Source: Cydia pomonella (lineage: Eukaryota > Arthropoda > Insecta > Lepidoptera > Tortricidae). Taken from it: DNA of 64,000 bases. The notes beneath the pieces were generated by a model. The model was not told the DNA's origin and made no database searches. It saw only the letters and a list, made by a program, of their open reading frames with translations. How positions within the stretch are numbered: position 1 is the first letter of the stretch; each line of letters begins with the position of its first letter. The stretch lies in assembly GCF_033807575.1 (NCBI RefSeq), contig NC_084706.1:22234725-22298724 (forward strand), in the 5' to 3' direction. Below, piece after piece: positions 24,001 to 34,489 of this stretch. The translations under genes and the position numbers were made by a program.

Positions 24001-27000
24001 TTTCAACGTGAAATTATTTTTTCAGGTTGTTCAAGAAAGTCTCCAAATCCCCGGCACCGGATTAAACCTGGTATACCACAGCTCTCGAGCTGCTGGCTAT
24101 TTATCCACCATCCAACTTCAATTGACGCCCGAAAAAGTACCTCCAACATTAGCCCTCATCCATCTGAGAATCACGATCGAAGGAATCCTGTTCGAAAAGA
24201 CGTTTGAAGCCGATCCCGTCATCAAATTCACGTATCCGTGGAACCGGCTGAACGTGTACCGGCAGAGAGTGTATGGAGTCACCACGGCACTGGTGAAAGT
24301 TGGTTACCAATACACGGACTGCAAAGACATCATCTGGAACGTGCAGACGACGAAACTGAGCGGGCACGATATGAGCATATCTGACGTCGGCGGCTGGAAT
24401 CTCGATATTCATCACAGATACAATTTCCATGAAGGTAAGTAACTACTCGTAACCAGACTTAGTATTGCAGGAATCTGGTTTATCAATAACACGAAGTCAT
24501 ATGGACATTTAAATGCATAAACACGGTAATAAAGCCATATTATCTGTCTCATTGTATTCTTTTCATTTTTACGCGATATCTTCGGGGATTACTTCTGACC
24601 AAAACGACCCTTCATATTGAGAGCAGCCTGAACCGCCATAAGCGATATGAAATTCCAATTAGCTTCTACCGTTCCTCCTGTTTTATTATCAGGGCTACGA
24701 CGGCCTAAACTCGATACAAGCGAACTCTGCACAGATTTTGCAGGGACTGCTTAGACTCTATCCGAAGATTTCGACTCGCGTTTCATCTCTTTCTTTACCA
24801 TCACCCACTTTTATAAGTGCGTATGTCCCGACGGTCTACCGGAAGGTGAAGTTTCGTGTTGTCCCGGCCAGGTATCCTGCAGAAGGGCGACGGCACGAAC
24901 ACGTACCTGAAGCACAAGCCGCGGCTGATCATCACGGCCATGGGCGACGGGCGGCAGCGCGGGCTGGAGTGCGCGGAGTGCGCGGGCGCGGCGGGGCGGC
25001 AGCGCCTGCTGGCGCCCGTGGCGCTGGCCGCCGCGCCCGACGGCGCGCTCTACGTCGGCGACTTCAACCTCGTGCGCAAGATCAAGCCCGACGGCGAGGT
25101 CATGACCGTCGTCAAACTCAAGTGAGTGTTCATTGTTTTGTTGGTCCCTTGCAAATATCCCGATGGTTTCAGAAGTAAATGCGCCGAGATTTGAAATATA
25201 TGTTCAGTTGTCCACTCGTCACGAACGACTGAGCATCAGAGTCTCCCCGCGAACATCGAAAAACTTTATTTGCTTCTCTGTCGCTTGAATTTGCAAGAGC
25301 TATTGAGAACAAATAAAATTTTAATTTCTTCGATGTTGGGGCGAGGCCCTTAAACCCGATCCTATGGGTTCCCTAATCGACAGATTACGTAACCTATTTG
25401 ACAGACTACATATAAATGAAAGTAAAATATAGTAAATCTTCTGCAATTTGTCTCTAACCTCTATAAAACGCCTATTATGTATAACAAACCATTGAAATGC
25501 ATAAATCTGAGGTCGTCTTTGGCAGCCAAAGGGTTAACTCCTTTCGGCATACCTACGTCGTTCCGTATGTGACACAATTATCTTTCTTTTGCAGCGCCAC
25601 ACGGGTGTCATACCGGTATCACATGGCTCTGTCCCCGCTCGACGGCACGCTGTACATCTCCGACCCCGAGTCCCACCAGATCATTAAAGTCCGCAACACC
25701 GAGGACTACAGCGACCCCGAGCACAACTGGGAGACGGTGGTCGGCTCCGGCGAGAGATGCCTGCCTGGAGACGAGGCCCACTGCGGCGACGGAGCTCTAG
25801 CTCGAGATGCCAAGCTGGCCTACCCGAAAGGAGTAGCGGTATCCATTGACAACGTCCTATACTTCGCCGACGGAACTAACATTCGCATGGTTGACCGAGA
25901 TGGCATCATCACTACGGTCATCGGCAATCACATGCACAGAGCGCACTGGAAGCCGATCCCTTGCGAAGGAACCTTAAGCGTAGAGGAAGTCCATCTGAGG
26001 TGGCCCACGGAACTCGCGATTAATCCTTTGGACAACAGCCTTCATATTATCGACGACCATATGATTCTACAGATGGCTCCGGATGGCAGGGTCAAAGTGA
26101 TTGCTGGACGTCCCCTGCACTGCCCGTCGCCGCTGACCGGCTATGACATGGAACTGGCGACGTATGCTACATTAGTGATGCCGCAGAGCATTGCGTTCGG
26201 AGCTGCCGGTGACTTGTACGTAGCTGAAAGTGATTCTCAGAGAATAAATAGAGTGCGATTGATAACTACTGATGGCAAAATCTCCCTGTATGCTGGCGCG
26301 GAATCTAAGTGCAACTGTTTGGAACGCGGTTGCGATTGCTTCGAAGCAGATCATTTCCTAGCTTCCAATTCCAAGTTCAATACGATCTCAGCCGTGATTG
26401 TGAGCCCGGACGGCATCGTGCATATAGCAGATCAGGCGAACTATAGAATCCGATCAGTCATGGCCAGTATACCCGACGCCAGTGGTTCAAGGGAGTATGA
26501 GATATATTCACCCGATACGCAGGAAGTTTACGTTTTCAACAGATTCGGCCAGCACATCATGACAAAGAACATTCTGACTGGTGAAAATAACTATGTGTTC
26601 ACATACAACGTAAACACCAGCAACGGCAAGTTGAGCACAGTGACTGACGCGGCCGGTAACAAAGTCTTCCTCTTACGTGATTATTCCAGCCAAGTCAATT
26701 CGATAGAGAACACCAAGGGACAGAAATGCAGACTCAAGATGTCCAGAATGAAAATGTTACAAGAATTACGAACACCCGACAATTTCAATGTAACATTCGA
26801 CTATCACGGTACCACTGGTTTACTTAAGGCTAAATATGATAGCACCGGACGCAGCTATATCTACAAGTATGATGAGTTCGGTAGACTGACTTCAGCCGTC
26901 ACTCCGACCGGCAGAATCATTAATTTGACCTTCGACCTGAGTCTTAAAGGCGCCACGGTTCTGGTGAGCGAAAACAATAAGAGACCCATTTCTATTCTGA

Positions 27001-30000
27001 TTAAGGGTTCTTCCGTAAACACTAAGGTCGGCGAAGCAGAGAAGAAGACAATCATTTCTACGGACGGTAGCATCTCCACCAGTATGCCGTGGGGACATGT
27101 TATTTCAACGGACACTGTTCCATACACAATTCTCTCCGAAATAGATCCCATTCTGGGCGAGAGCTACCCCGTGCCCGCGAAGCAGAGAACTGAGGTTGGC
27201 GGAGATTTAGCAAACCGATTTGAATGGAGATACTTCTTGCGCAGATTACAATCTAACAAAGGAAAGAGCAGCAAAGCCGTGGCCCAAATCGGTCGCAAGC
27301 TAAGAGTAAACGGTGAGAACCTCCTGACGCTCGAATACGATAGAGACTCTTCTACTGTAGCCGTGTTCATGGATGATAAGGTGGAGTTACTGAACGTCAC
27401 GTACGATAGAACTGCGAGGCCCGTGAAGTGGGGACCGCGGAATGGAATCTTCGCCGAGGTTGAACTAGAGTATGACAGATTCAGCCGACTAACCAGCTGG
27501 AGATGGGGCGATCTTAATGAAACCTATGGTTTCGACCGAGCTGGCCGATTGCACGAGATCAAATACGGCGACGGGTCGTCCTTGGCCTATTCCTTCAGGG
27601 ATATGTTTACTAGTCTTCCACTAAAGGTCACGACTCCTAGAGGCAGCGATTATCTGTTAGACTACGACGACTCTGGCGCGCTCCAGAACCTGACCACGCC
27701 AAGAGGACACATCCACACCTTCGCACTGATGACTTCACTAGGCTATTTCAAGTACCAATATTTCTCGCCGATGAACAGACATCCTTATGAAATCCTATAC
27801 AACGATGACGGACACATTCTGGCTAAGATCTTCCCGCACCAATCTGGTAAGATATTATACGTGTACGACCAGGCGGGCAAGTTGGAGACGATATTAGCTG
27901 GCGCGTCCGCTATCCGCTACGTGTACCACGAAAATACTCACCTGGTGAAGAATGTGGAAATAACGGATCCCGATTACGATCTCAAACAGGACTATAAGTA
28001 CCATGCCGGCATTCTCAAAGACGAGAAGATGAAATTCAACTCTAAGAGTGGTCTTAACAATGCACACTTCAAATATCAGTATGATGGCAACGCCAGGCTT
28101 TCAACGATTGACGTTAACATTAATAGCAAGGAAATGCCCCAGTTGAGGCTGAAGTACAACCAAAACATGGGTACCTTAGAAGGAGTAAGCGACTTGAGGA
28201 TCTACAGGAACACGTTCAATCGATCCGTCATGCAAGACACAAGCAAGCAATACTTCACCATCACCGACTACGATGACCACGGCAGAATAAAAACAGTGCT
28301 CATGAATATTAAATCATTCGATGTCTTCCGCCTCGAACTGGAATACGATGCCAGAAACAGAATCAAGTCTAAAAAGATGTTGATCGGCGACACGTCTTCC
28401 AGCGAACGAATCAGTTACAACTTCGACGGACATCTCATGGAAGTGGTCGGCTCCGAAGATGATTGGAAATACGTTTACGATGAGAACGGTAACGTCATTG
28501 GTGTGATCGAGCACGGTGAGAAGCGGTACCTGGGCTACGATATCGGCGACAGGGTCGTCCAGTACGGCGACATTGAGTTCAGCAGCTACGACGGCCGAGG
28601 CTTCGTTATCAGGAGGGGAGAACAGAAATACCGCTACAATTCCCGAGGACAGTTCGTGCATGCCTTCGAAAGAGACAAATTCCAGATGTGGTACTACTAC
28701 GATAACAGGAATCGACTGGTCGCCTGGAAGGACGATAAGAATAATGTCACCCAATTCTTCTACACCAATCCTCAAACTCCTAATCTTATCACACACATGC
28801 ATTATCCTAAAGCCGAGAAAACTGTAAGGTTCCTTTACGACCAGCGGAACTTCCTTACATGCATAGAAACGGAAGACCAGAGGTTCTATGTTGCGACAGA
28901 CCACAACGGCTCGCCGCTCGTCGTGTTCGACGTCAACGGTGAAATCATAAAGGAAATCAAACGCAGCCCCTTCGGAAAGTTAATAAAAGACACCAACCCC
29001 GGCTTCTACGTGCCCGTAGACTTCCACGGCGGTATATTTGATTACAACACGAATCTCGTCTATCTGGACAACAGGCTGTACGACCCGATAGTCGGGCAAT
29101 GGATGACGCCGAGCTGGGAACACTTGGCAACCAAACTCAGTCTTCCAACGGATATTTTCATCTACAGATTTAAGAACAACGATCCGATAAATAAGAACCA
29201 GAACGTACCGTACATGACGAACCTGGGAAGCTGGCTCGAGCTGTACGGCTACGACCTGAACAAGATGATGGGATCGAGGTACATCACCGACATGATCTTC
29301 CAACCGATAACTTCCGTGTCGGCGCCACATTTGGCGCCCGATTTCGGTGTGATGTCTGGTCTTCAGTGCATCATTGAGAAGGTAAGTTCAATCGAGTGTC
29401 GTACAATCCTTATATGTACTTATATTTTGATTATTGATGTGCCGTCAGAGACGGTTTTCCATTTACAAAATAAAAGTTTATTTTGTTTCCTGTAAAATTT
29501 TCCTTTTTCCGATAATTTTTCGAAGTGTCAGAAAATTTTCCGCAACTTTGAAATTTTGGTCGTCATCCTTCACTTCACTTCCTTAGTTCATTAAACGTAA
29601 TATTTACCCATACCTAATGTTTATCTGTTCATTTTAGGTAAATGACAAACTGTCGGACATCGACTTCGTGCCGACGCCGCTCCTGAAGATGGAGCCGATC
29701 ACGCGCAACCTGCTGCCGCGCGTGTCGTACAAACGCGGCGTGTTCGGGTCGGGCGTGCTGATCTCGCGTGTGGACGGCCGCGCCTACATCAGCGTGGCGG
29801 ACGGCGCCAACAGCGTCGTCGAGGACGTCATCACCACCGTCTTCAACAACTCCTACTTCCTCGATGTACACTTCAGCATACACGATCAGGACGTCTTCTA
29901 CTTCGTCAAAGATAATTCGCTGAAAATCAGAGATGATATGGAGGAGCTGAGACGGTTGTCTGGGAAGTTCAACGTGTCGCAGGACGAAACGAATGATCAA

Positions 30001-30650
30001 GGCTTAGAGGTATTTATATAATTTATATATACTTGTTCATATAAGCCTTTGGGTGCTTAGAGGCTCAGAGCAGAGAGCCTTTTATGCCATAATTTTGAAT
30101 ATTATTTTGCAAGAGGACGGGCGAAAAGTGAATTTGAATGGGATACCAAAAGTTAAGAGACAATGTCATTTTCATAATCACTGCATAACAGTAGAGTATA
30201 TCTAACGAAGGTTTAACAACGTATGAAAGATAAAATAATGTTTCAGAAGTAAACGGTGGGAAAATAGTAAAGGTCGTTCGTTTGATCGTACAGGTTCGAG
30301 TCCACGCGGTGGGGTCGGGCGCGGCGCAGGCGGTGGTGGTGCTGCGCTACGGCGTGGAGCCGGCGGCGGAGCGGCTGAAGCTGCTGAAGCACGCGCACAA
30401 GCGCGCCGCCGCGCGCGCCTGGGAGCGCGAGAAGGCGCTGGTGGCGGCGGGCTGGGAGGGCCGCGGCGCGTGGAGCGAGGAGGAGAAGGAGGAGCTCATC
30501 TCGCACGGCGTGGTGGACGGCTGGGCCGCGCGCGACGTGCACTCCGTGGCCAGGTACCCGCAGCTGGCCGACGACCCCGCCAACATCGTGTTCGTGCGCG
30601 ACGCGCGCCGCAAGCGGAGGCGGAGCGGCCGCTCGCGCCACCGCTCGTGA
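14923..30650 (+). CDS. Ten-m: Teneurin (Ten-m type), 15 coding exons, 5' end outside
   Basis: Teneurins are type II membrane proteins for cell adhesion and synaptic partner matching. Exons: 14923-15084, 15908-16201, 16406-18106, 18483-18760, 18843-19059, 19175-19579, 19686-20021, 20242-20449, 22778-22994, 23505-23681, 24026-24434, 24872-25121, 25595-29381, 29638-30009, 30294-30650. All junctions are AG/GT and all phases agree, giving 3055 residues after the first full codon. In order: cytoplasmic PPPDVPPRNP motif, one membrane span (16138-16200), furin-like RARR site, Thr/Ser-rich spacer, eight EGF repeats, the fibronectin-like plug, NHL propeller, YD-repeat barrel, and C-terminal domain ending SGRSRHRS. 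The motif DVPPRNPTMSR and the whole ectodomain match my recollection of Drosophila Ten-m better than Ten-a. The start codon and first cytoplasmic exons are not found in the window. Confidence 0.95.
15250..15448 (-). mobile_element. tRNA-derived SINE, split by a hAT element
   Basis: On the minus strand the sequence has a tRNA-like head with box A (GCCTAGTGGTAAGG) and a box B-like GGATTCCAAGTCC, followed by a non-tRNA body. Its head is interrupted at 15449 by the insertion described next; the remainder of box A is seen after 15839. Confidence 0.65.
15449..15839. mobile_element. Non-autonomous hAT-type element inside the SINE
   Basis: A 391-bp element starting CAGGGGTCGGCAATCT and ending AGCTTGCCAGTCCCTC, with related ends. 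It is flanked by 8-bp duplications CACTAGGC (15441-15448) and CACTAGCC (15840-15847). Repeated GAGCCGCA-like motifs near the right end are typical of this non-coding family. It lies in the Ten-m intron 68 bp upstream of the next exon. Confidence 0.75.
15908..16201 (+). CDS. Ten-m: Ten-m exon b: juxtamembrane and membrane span
   Basis: Acceptor TTTTTTCCAG. It encodes the Ser-rich cytoplasmic end, the basic stretch FHFRKGLSSRCSWKC and the hydrophobic segment TAVVFIVLFVLLLAIASYTS, the single type II membrane anchor. It ends in phase 1 before GTAATT. Confidence 0.93.
16406..18106 (+). CDS. Ten-m: Ten-m exon c: mucin-like extracellular spacer
   Basis: A single 1701-nt exon for a 567-residue Thr/Ser/Glu-rich stalk just outside the membrane. 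It has a furin-like GKRARRSV site (16555-16578) and a short predicted coiled coil (LESQLEEVNEELHIKIKES region, 17161-17220). It also has acidic SG sites (DGSGDGSYDD, 17809-17838) and two Cys clusters (CECTCPVC and CVCPK). The preferred donor is AAG|GTGAGG at 18106/18107, which gives the junction LILEGARTFPAQ. The frame stays open beyond it to 18276. Confidence 0.85.
18483..18760 (+). CDS. Ten-m: Ten-m exon d: conserved domain before EGF repeats
   Basis: Encodes RTFPAQSFPPDGTTF, YSYWNMQFYQSEASYV and PRGASIGVYARRNALPTHTQ, strongly conserved in insect teneurins. It ends in phase 0 at CAT|GTAAGT. Confidence 0.93.
18843..19059 (+). CDS. Ten-m: Ten-m exon e: end of pre-EGF domain and EGF repeat 1
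   Basis: Starts PSVKKEVTHYMEQGHWFLSL and ends with the six-Cys repeat CPNGCSGKGECLMGHCQCQP and its completing cysteine. It ends in phase 1 before GTAAGT. Confidence 0.94.
19175..19579 (+). CDS. Ten-m: Ten-m exon f: EGF repeats 2 to 5
   Basis: Four EGF-like repeats. Repeats 2 and 5 have five cysteines instead of six (LCSQRGEYINGECQC and CSGHGTFDVDTQTCTC). In teneurins these free cysteines form the disulfides of the parallel dimer. It ends in phase 1 before GTAATT. Confidence 0.94.
19686..20021 (+). CDS. Ten-m: Ten-m exon g: EGF repeats 6 to 8
   Basis: Three six-Cys EGF repeats (VCDLDCGPHGRC, LCDARCSDHGQC, GCPRGCAGHGQC), then LKEQICDDGKDNDK. It ends in phase 1 before GTATAC. Confidence 0.94.
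20242..20449 (+). CDS. Ten-m: Ten-m exon h: Cys-rich linker
   Basis: Encodes DGLVDCEDPECC, the Cys-rich segment after the EGF array, and ASFFERMKFLIDEGSLQNYA. It ends in phase 2 before GTGAGG. The following 2.3-kb intron (20450-22777) has no exon-like sequence, only a short inverted repeat near 22052-22128. Confidence 0.94.
22052..22128. repeat. Short inverted repeat in a Ten-m intron
   Basis: TAGATAGCGCTGTA and TACAGCGCTATCTA are exact inverted copies 49 bp apart, with weaker symmetry outside them (TTTGACAGTTGAA side versus TCAGCTGTTAAA side). It is probably a decayed MITE. Confidence 0.5.
22778..22994 (+). CDS. Ten-m: Ten-m exon i: transthyretin/carboxypeptidase-like domain
   Basis: Encodes SAVIRGRVVTSLGSGLVGVR and TREDGWFDLLVNGGGAVTLH, a conserved beta-sandwich that precedes the fibronectin plug. 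It ends in phase 0 at GAG|GTATGT. Confidence 0.94.
23505..23681 (+). CDS. Ten-m: Ten-m exon j
   Basis: Encodes VVIIDSVVM, CLAHDYDAMKPVVLATWKHG and CPDKSAILAESQ. Phase 0 at both ends (GCAG|GTTGTG and CAG|GTAACG). Confidence 0.94.
24026..24434 (+). CDS. Ten-m: Ten-m exon k: fibronectin-like plug region
   Basis: Encodes IPGTGLNLVYHSSRAAGYLS, FTYPWNRLNVYRQRVYGVT and LSGHDMSISDVGGWNLDIHH, among the best conserved teneurin blocks. It ends in phase 1 before GTAAGT. Confidence 0.95.
24872..25121 (+). CDS. Ten-m: Ten-m exon l: start of NHL propeller, very GC-rich
   Basis: Encodes GILQKGDGTNTYLKHKPRLI and the first propeller blade (APVALAAAPDGALYVGDFNL). The base composition is strikingly GC-rich compared with the next exon. 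It ends in phase 2 before GTGAGT. Confidence 0.94.
25240..25350. mobile_element. MITE-like repeat, family B copy 1
   Basis: CGCGAACATCGAAAAAC at the left shares its head with the copy at 39719-39830. The right end TTCTTCGATGTTGGGGCGAG is its rough inverted repeat. Intronic and non-coding. Confidence 0.5.
25595..29381 (+). CDS. Ten-m: Ten-m exon m: NHL propeller and YD-repeat barrel
   Basis: A 3787-nt exon carrying the rest of the beta-propeller (VSYRYHMALSPLDGTLYISD, FADGTNIRMVDRDG) and the Rhs/YD-repeat shell. Repeated tyrosine-aspartate units include YKYDEFGRLTSAVTPTGR, YDRFSRLTSWRWG and YDENGNVIGV. The associated C-terminal core (YDPIVGQWMTPSWE) follows. The shell is shared with bacterial Tc toxins and encloses the C-terminal segment. 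It ends in phase 0 at AAG|GTAAGT. Confidence 0.96.
29638..30009 (+). CDS. Ten-m: Ten-m exon n: C-terminal domain
   Basis: Encodes FVPTPLLKMEPITRNLLPRV, YKRGVFGSGVLISR and FNNSYFLDVHFSIHDQDVFY. The GC-rich 5' half changes to an average 3' half. Phase 0 at both ends. Confidence 0.95.
30294..30650 (+). CDS. Ten-m: Ten-m exon o: terminal exon (GHH-like nuclease-fold end)
   Basis: Encodes LKHAHKRAAARAWEREKALV, WSEEEKEELISHGVVDGW and YPQLADDPANIVFVRDARRK, then a basic tail and TGA at 30648-30650. This is the C-terminal segment from which the TCAP-like region of vertebrate teneurins derives. The tail is shorter than I recall for Drosophila. It is extremely GC-rich. Confidence 0.95.
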   Translation, partial: VRVHAVGSGAAQAVVVLRYGVEPAAERLKLLKHAHKRAAARAWEREKALVAAGWEGRGAWSEEEKEELISHGVVDGWAARDVHSVARYPQLADDPANIVFVRDARRKRRRSGRSRHRS

Positions 30651-32500
30651 TCTGTCTGAACGTGCCATTACTTGACGCCGTCTCGACCTCGGGGCGTTCC
30701 GGATTCGAAACGGCTTTAGATTTATTTTTATAGGACTGAAGTTGTCGGCCTTTTGATGATGAGTTGTGATGGAAGTGATCGGGATAGTTGGGATGGATAT
30801 TGTGAAGGGAGAGTTGGGACGGTTTATGGATTGACGATTACGTTTGTAGGCCATAGTAGTGCGTTTCGTTACCCGCTTTGCGTACTTAGGCGAGTCAATT
30901 ATTTTGATCCCCTTATTTTTAATATATTTTCGCCCTATACTCATTCTCGGACTGAAAATGAATCTCACGAACGACTCTCACAGGGTACCGGGTCATAAAG
31001 ATAACATAATAATAAAGATATAATAATGAGCGATGAACTGAACATAATAAACCAAAATACTCATACGATCACAATTTTTAACCCTTTAAAAGATTATTTT
31101 AGTAGTACCTACATATTTTTATCGATATACTCTCGTCACTTAGAATTATTATTTACACGAAAATGTAGCCCTATCACATTGTAGCCAAATATCTCATGCT
31201 ATCCATAATGTAATTTGGTTATTTGTAAATACTATTTTTATTAGTCTCGTAGTTGTTCCTTTAAATATTAGACCTAAGGTCTTTTTTTACTTCGCAATAC
31301 TATTACTATTTAAGCAATATTTTATACCTAATGTTTTTTATAAAAGCGCCTCTGACATGAAATCGAATGACCCCAACGCTAGCTACTCTACTCTAGAACC
31401 TCGTCGGTAGGGCGAGTCCACGCGAGCTCCCGTAGCCTAGCCCACTTCGGAGACAGAGTTCTAAGTAGCGATACAGTAATCCCATTAGAATGGCCTCATA
31501 CTAAATAGACAAATAAAGTAAATATAATAATTTAATTACATAAAACGTTAATACGTACTTCTGCATGTGTTGTGCAATAAAAAGGGTAGTTTTACATGTA
31601 GAGGCTTCTTGCTGACTTATCATTCTACGCACGTTTCTAGAGACTGAGACTTATTACTATTTTTTATGTTTTTCGTTCACGGACTGCTCAAAAGCAAAAC
31701 CCAAACGATCAGTGATATTTATTCCTATACCCAATATTATATACCGTATTATTTATATTTCTTATTTATTATTGAATTTATCTTTTATAATGAACTGTTT
31801 TTGAAATGAATTTATAATTGTAACTATGTAATGCAATTGCTGTCAAGCGGCAGTGTTTTTGGGCAGTCTAGTGTCCGAACTTGTGATTTGTGAATTCATC
31901 TACAGTAAGTCAGCGAGCAAGGAGTAATTTATAACTGTAGTTGATAGTATATGTCCATAAATGTGAATCATTTAAATTGTGGTGTCTACTCTGTGTTAGA
32001 GGTACTAAGTAGCTAGTTGACTGAGGTGGACGTGAATATTTGATACAAAAATTGTTGCGGTGGGAACTTCGGCACCCAGCGGCCGGACGGCCCAGCGAAG
32101 GTGATATTTTTGGAATATGTGACTAAAAAAGCAATACGTCGTAATGTAATACGTCTTATCATTTATCTAACTATAAGATGTATTTTTATTTAAATTAATT
32201 AATAATAATGAAATATATATCTATTGTGAATGTAGTTATTGATTTCGCGGTGATATAAAACTAGAGCGGTATAATTCTTTTTTTATAATGTATAAAGAAT
32301 TCTAATTTGTAAATAGGTACTTAAAGTTGAGATGTAATCTGTAAAAATATTGTACATATCTTTACGCTTGGAATTATTTATAATTTACCCTCTAAGTTAG
32401 GATATGGTGTAATATATCGGCAGAGAGGCTCTAGAATCTACTCCACAGGCGACTGCTACTCACTCGAATGTATTACATGATCTGTAATAATAAAATTGAC
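30651..32500 (+). other. Probable Ten-m 3' UTR with several poly(A) signals
   Basis: AT-rich sequence after the stop with no coding frame of note. AATAAA occurs at 31011-31016, 31576-31581 and 32489-32494, so alternative 3' ends are possible. Which is used cannot be told without transcript data. Confidence 0.5.
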
Positions 32501-32504
32501 TTTA

Positions 32505-32663
32505 TTACTTCGTAAAGACGGGCATTACGGGCGAAACGAAGTGGGCCAGTACATTGGTGTCAAATCGCGTTGTGCGCAACCAATGCCAGCCAATCGTGCA
32601 GTCTAACGCAACTAGGAGCAAAACCTTGTACTTATATACTCCATATACGTCTTTACGAAGTAA
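32505..32663. mobile_element. TA-flanked MITE downstream of Ten-m
   Basis: Terminal repeats TTACTTCGTAAAGACG and CGTCTTTACGAAGTAA are perfect and flanked by TA (32503-32504, 32664-32665). The interior has no coding capacity. Confidence 0.8.
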
Positions 32664-33036
32664 TAAGTATATGAGTCAATAAATAATAAGTAATAATGAT
32701 AACACTTGATACTGACAAAGGCACATCACTACATCTATATAAAATTAGCCATAATAAAGTATCAAGTTTTATTATTATTATATGATTTGTCGTTAGGACA
32801 AATCGTTTTGCAATACCGCTAAAATAATTTTCAATAGCGTCAAACATCTACAAGAAATGTTTTAAAAATACTTCACTACTGGTCTTGATGTAAAAAGGTG
32901 GCACTGCAATCTGCCGAACTGTAGACTGTCGAAATAATTATTAATAGGACACCCAAGAACAATCATGTTGGATCATCAAACTTTGTCGCTACGTGTCGGC
33001 GCAAACCGCTTAGAAAAATAACCGTAATCAGTGCCT

Positions 33037-33162
33037 GAGGGCCTACCGCGAACACCAAAGTTCGCAAATTGCGGGCATCTTTCTCTGTCACTCTAATGAC
33101 GTCGTAATTGGAGTAAAAGAGAAAGATGCCCGCAGTTCCCAATCTTCGGTGTTCGCCGTTGG
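33037..33162. mobile_element. MITE-like repeat, family B copy 2
   Basis: Long hairpin. CGAACACCAAAGTTCGC with GGGCATCTTTCTCTGTCACT on the left pairs with AAAGAGAAAGATGCCCGC and TCTTCGGTGTTCGC on the right. It is closely related to the copy at 63241-63368. Confidence 0.7.
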
Positions 33163-34136
33163 CAATCTGGACTTGAGTATGCAGGACACATGCCTACTTG
33201 CCTAATATGCCTGGATACTTAAGGCAGGGGCACTGACTATTCAATCAGATGCAAGAATATCTAGGCTTCTTACAGTTATAAGGCAATCAAAAATACATTG
33301 GAGATATTAATGTATTTGCAGTTGTGATATTTTTGCTGCTGACTGTAAGACTGTATTAAAAACAACAATAATTCCACTAGTACCATACTTGTCATAGTTA
33401 CATAAATTAGAACATCCATGATTCCGTGTCGCCATAAGGCTGCCTTACTCTGAAGCGGAGATGAGACGTCCGGAATTGGTTGTAATCCCTCACCTCCGCC
33501 TTAGTGGTAAGGTAACATTAGCATTATTTACGCTTTCCGAAACAAAAAACTTTGCATTAGAAACCATTCGTTTCAGAACTTGCCGTTATCAATTATCATC
33601 AATGTTTCTAAGCAATAGACTCAGCTTCTAGATGTAATAGAGCGCTTCACATAGTCGGGAGGCGTAGCATAGTCCGGGATCCGAACTGCATTTACCTGTA
33701 CTATAGTAGACAAGCGTAGCCCCTTTAAGACTCTGGATGTGTAAAGAGTTCCGTACTCGCTAGAAGTGCGTGCGACAGCATGTACAATAATAACATAGAA
33801 AGTATTCTAATGGAATATGTAATAAAAATATTAAATTATACCTATGGCATTTCTTTTTTCATCCTACCTTAAAAGCGTTGTCTAGAGTGGAGTGACACTC
33901 GCGTATCCGCGATTGAAGGCACACAGTCGCGCCAAGATTCCGCGTTTCGCTTTGATCGCGCTAAGAAAACGCGGCACGTTTGCACTGTCAAACGCAGCGA
34001 AGGTAGCGAGCGGAGCGGAGCTAACGCTCTCATAAAGAAAAATAGTTTACATATTTGAATAAAGTGATATTTTGACCTATAAAATAAAATGAAAGATGGT
34101 AATTTTTCCATGCCGACATTAGTCGCCTTAATCAGA

Positions 34137-34230
34137 AGCATTGGTAGCCTAGTTTATAGAGTTACGACTTTCAATCTGGAGGCCGCGGGTTCAAACCCCG
34201 GCTTGTACCAATGAGTTTTGGAAACTTTCC
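34137..34230 (+). mobile_element. SINE fragment (tRNA-derived head)
   Basis: Box A-like GTAGCCTAGTTTATAGAG and box B GGTTCAAACCCCGGC are followed by GTACCAATGAGTTTTGG. This is the same head and junction as the full SINE at 41640-41937. It is not a functional tRNA because no acceptor stem closes. Confidence 0.7.
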
Positions 34231-34295
34231 TTCAAAAATAAAATTAGGTTATTTGTAGGAGCAAATACTTATAAAAAAAAGAAACGTCAAAACCA

Positions 34296-34372
34296 TTCAG
34301 TTGTTTTTTTTTACAATTATGGCCATTCAGTTGAGTTTTATTTTTTATCAATTATGGCCATTCAGTTGACGC
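34296..34372. repeat. Short tandem repeat, ~3 units
   Basis: Three imperfect units built on CAATTATGGCCATTCAGTTG separated by T-rich spacers. Confidence 0.6.
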
Positions 34373-34489
34373 TTAAGGCGTTTTTACTTTTGTAGCTGTT
34401 TGTGATTTTTTAGCAAAAACGCTTCTAAGTTTAGAGTCGGTTTGAAGGAAACAACAGAAAACCCTCTTAAAAGTGATAAAAGAAGTAAA

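Noticed and set aside
28314..28904. A 196-codon open frame antisense to the teneurin YD-repeat exon
   Set aside because: It is a shadow of the strongly biased coding sequence on the other strand and shows no independent features.
30243..30968. A 241-codon minus-strand frame over the last Ten-m exon
   Set aside because: Open only because the exon is extremely GC-rich; the coding strand matches teneurin throughout.
34137..34210. Second tRNA-like sequence
   Set aside because: Truncated head of the same SINE family.
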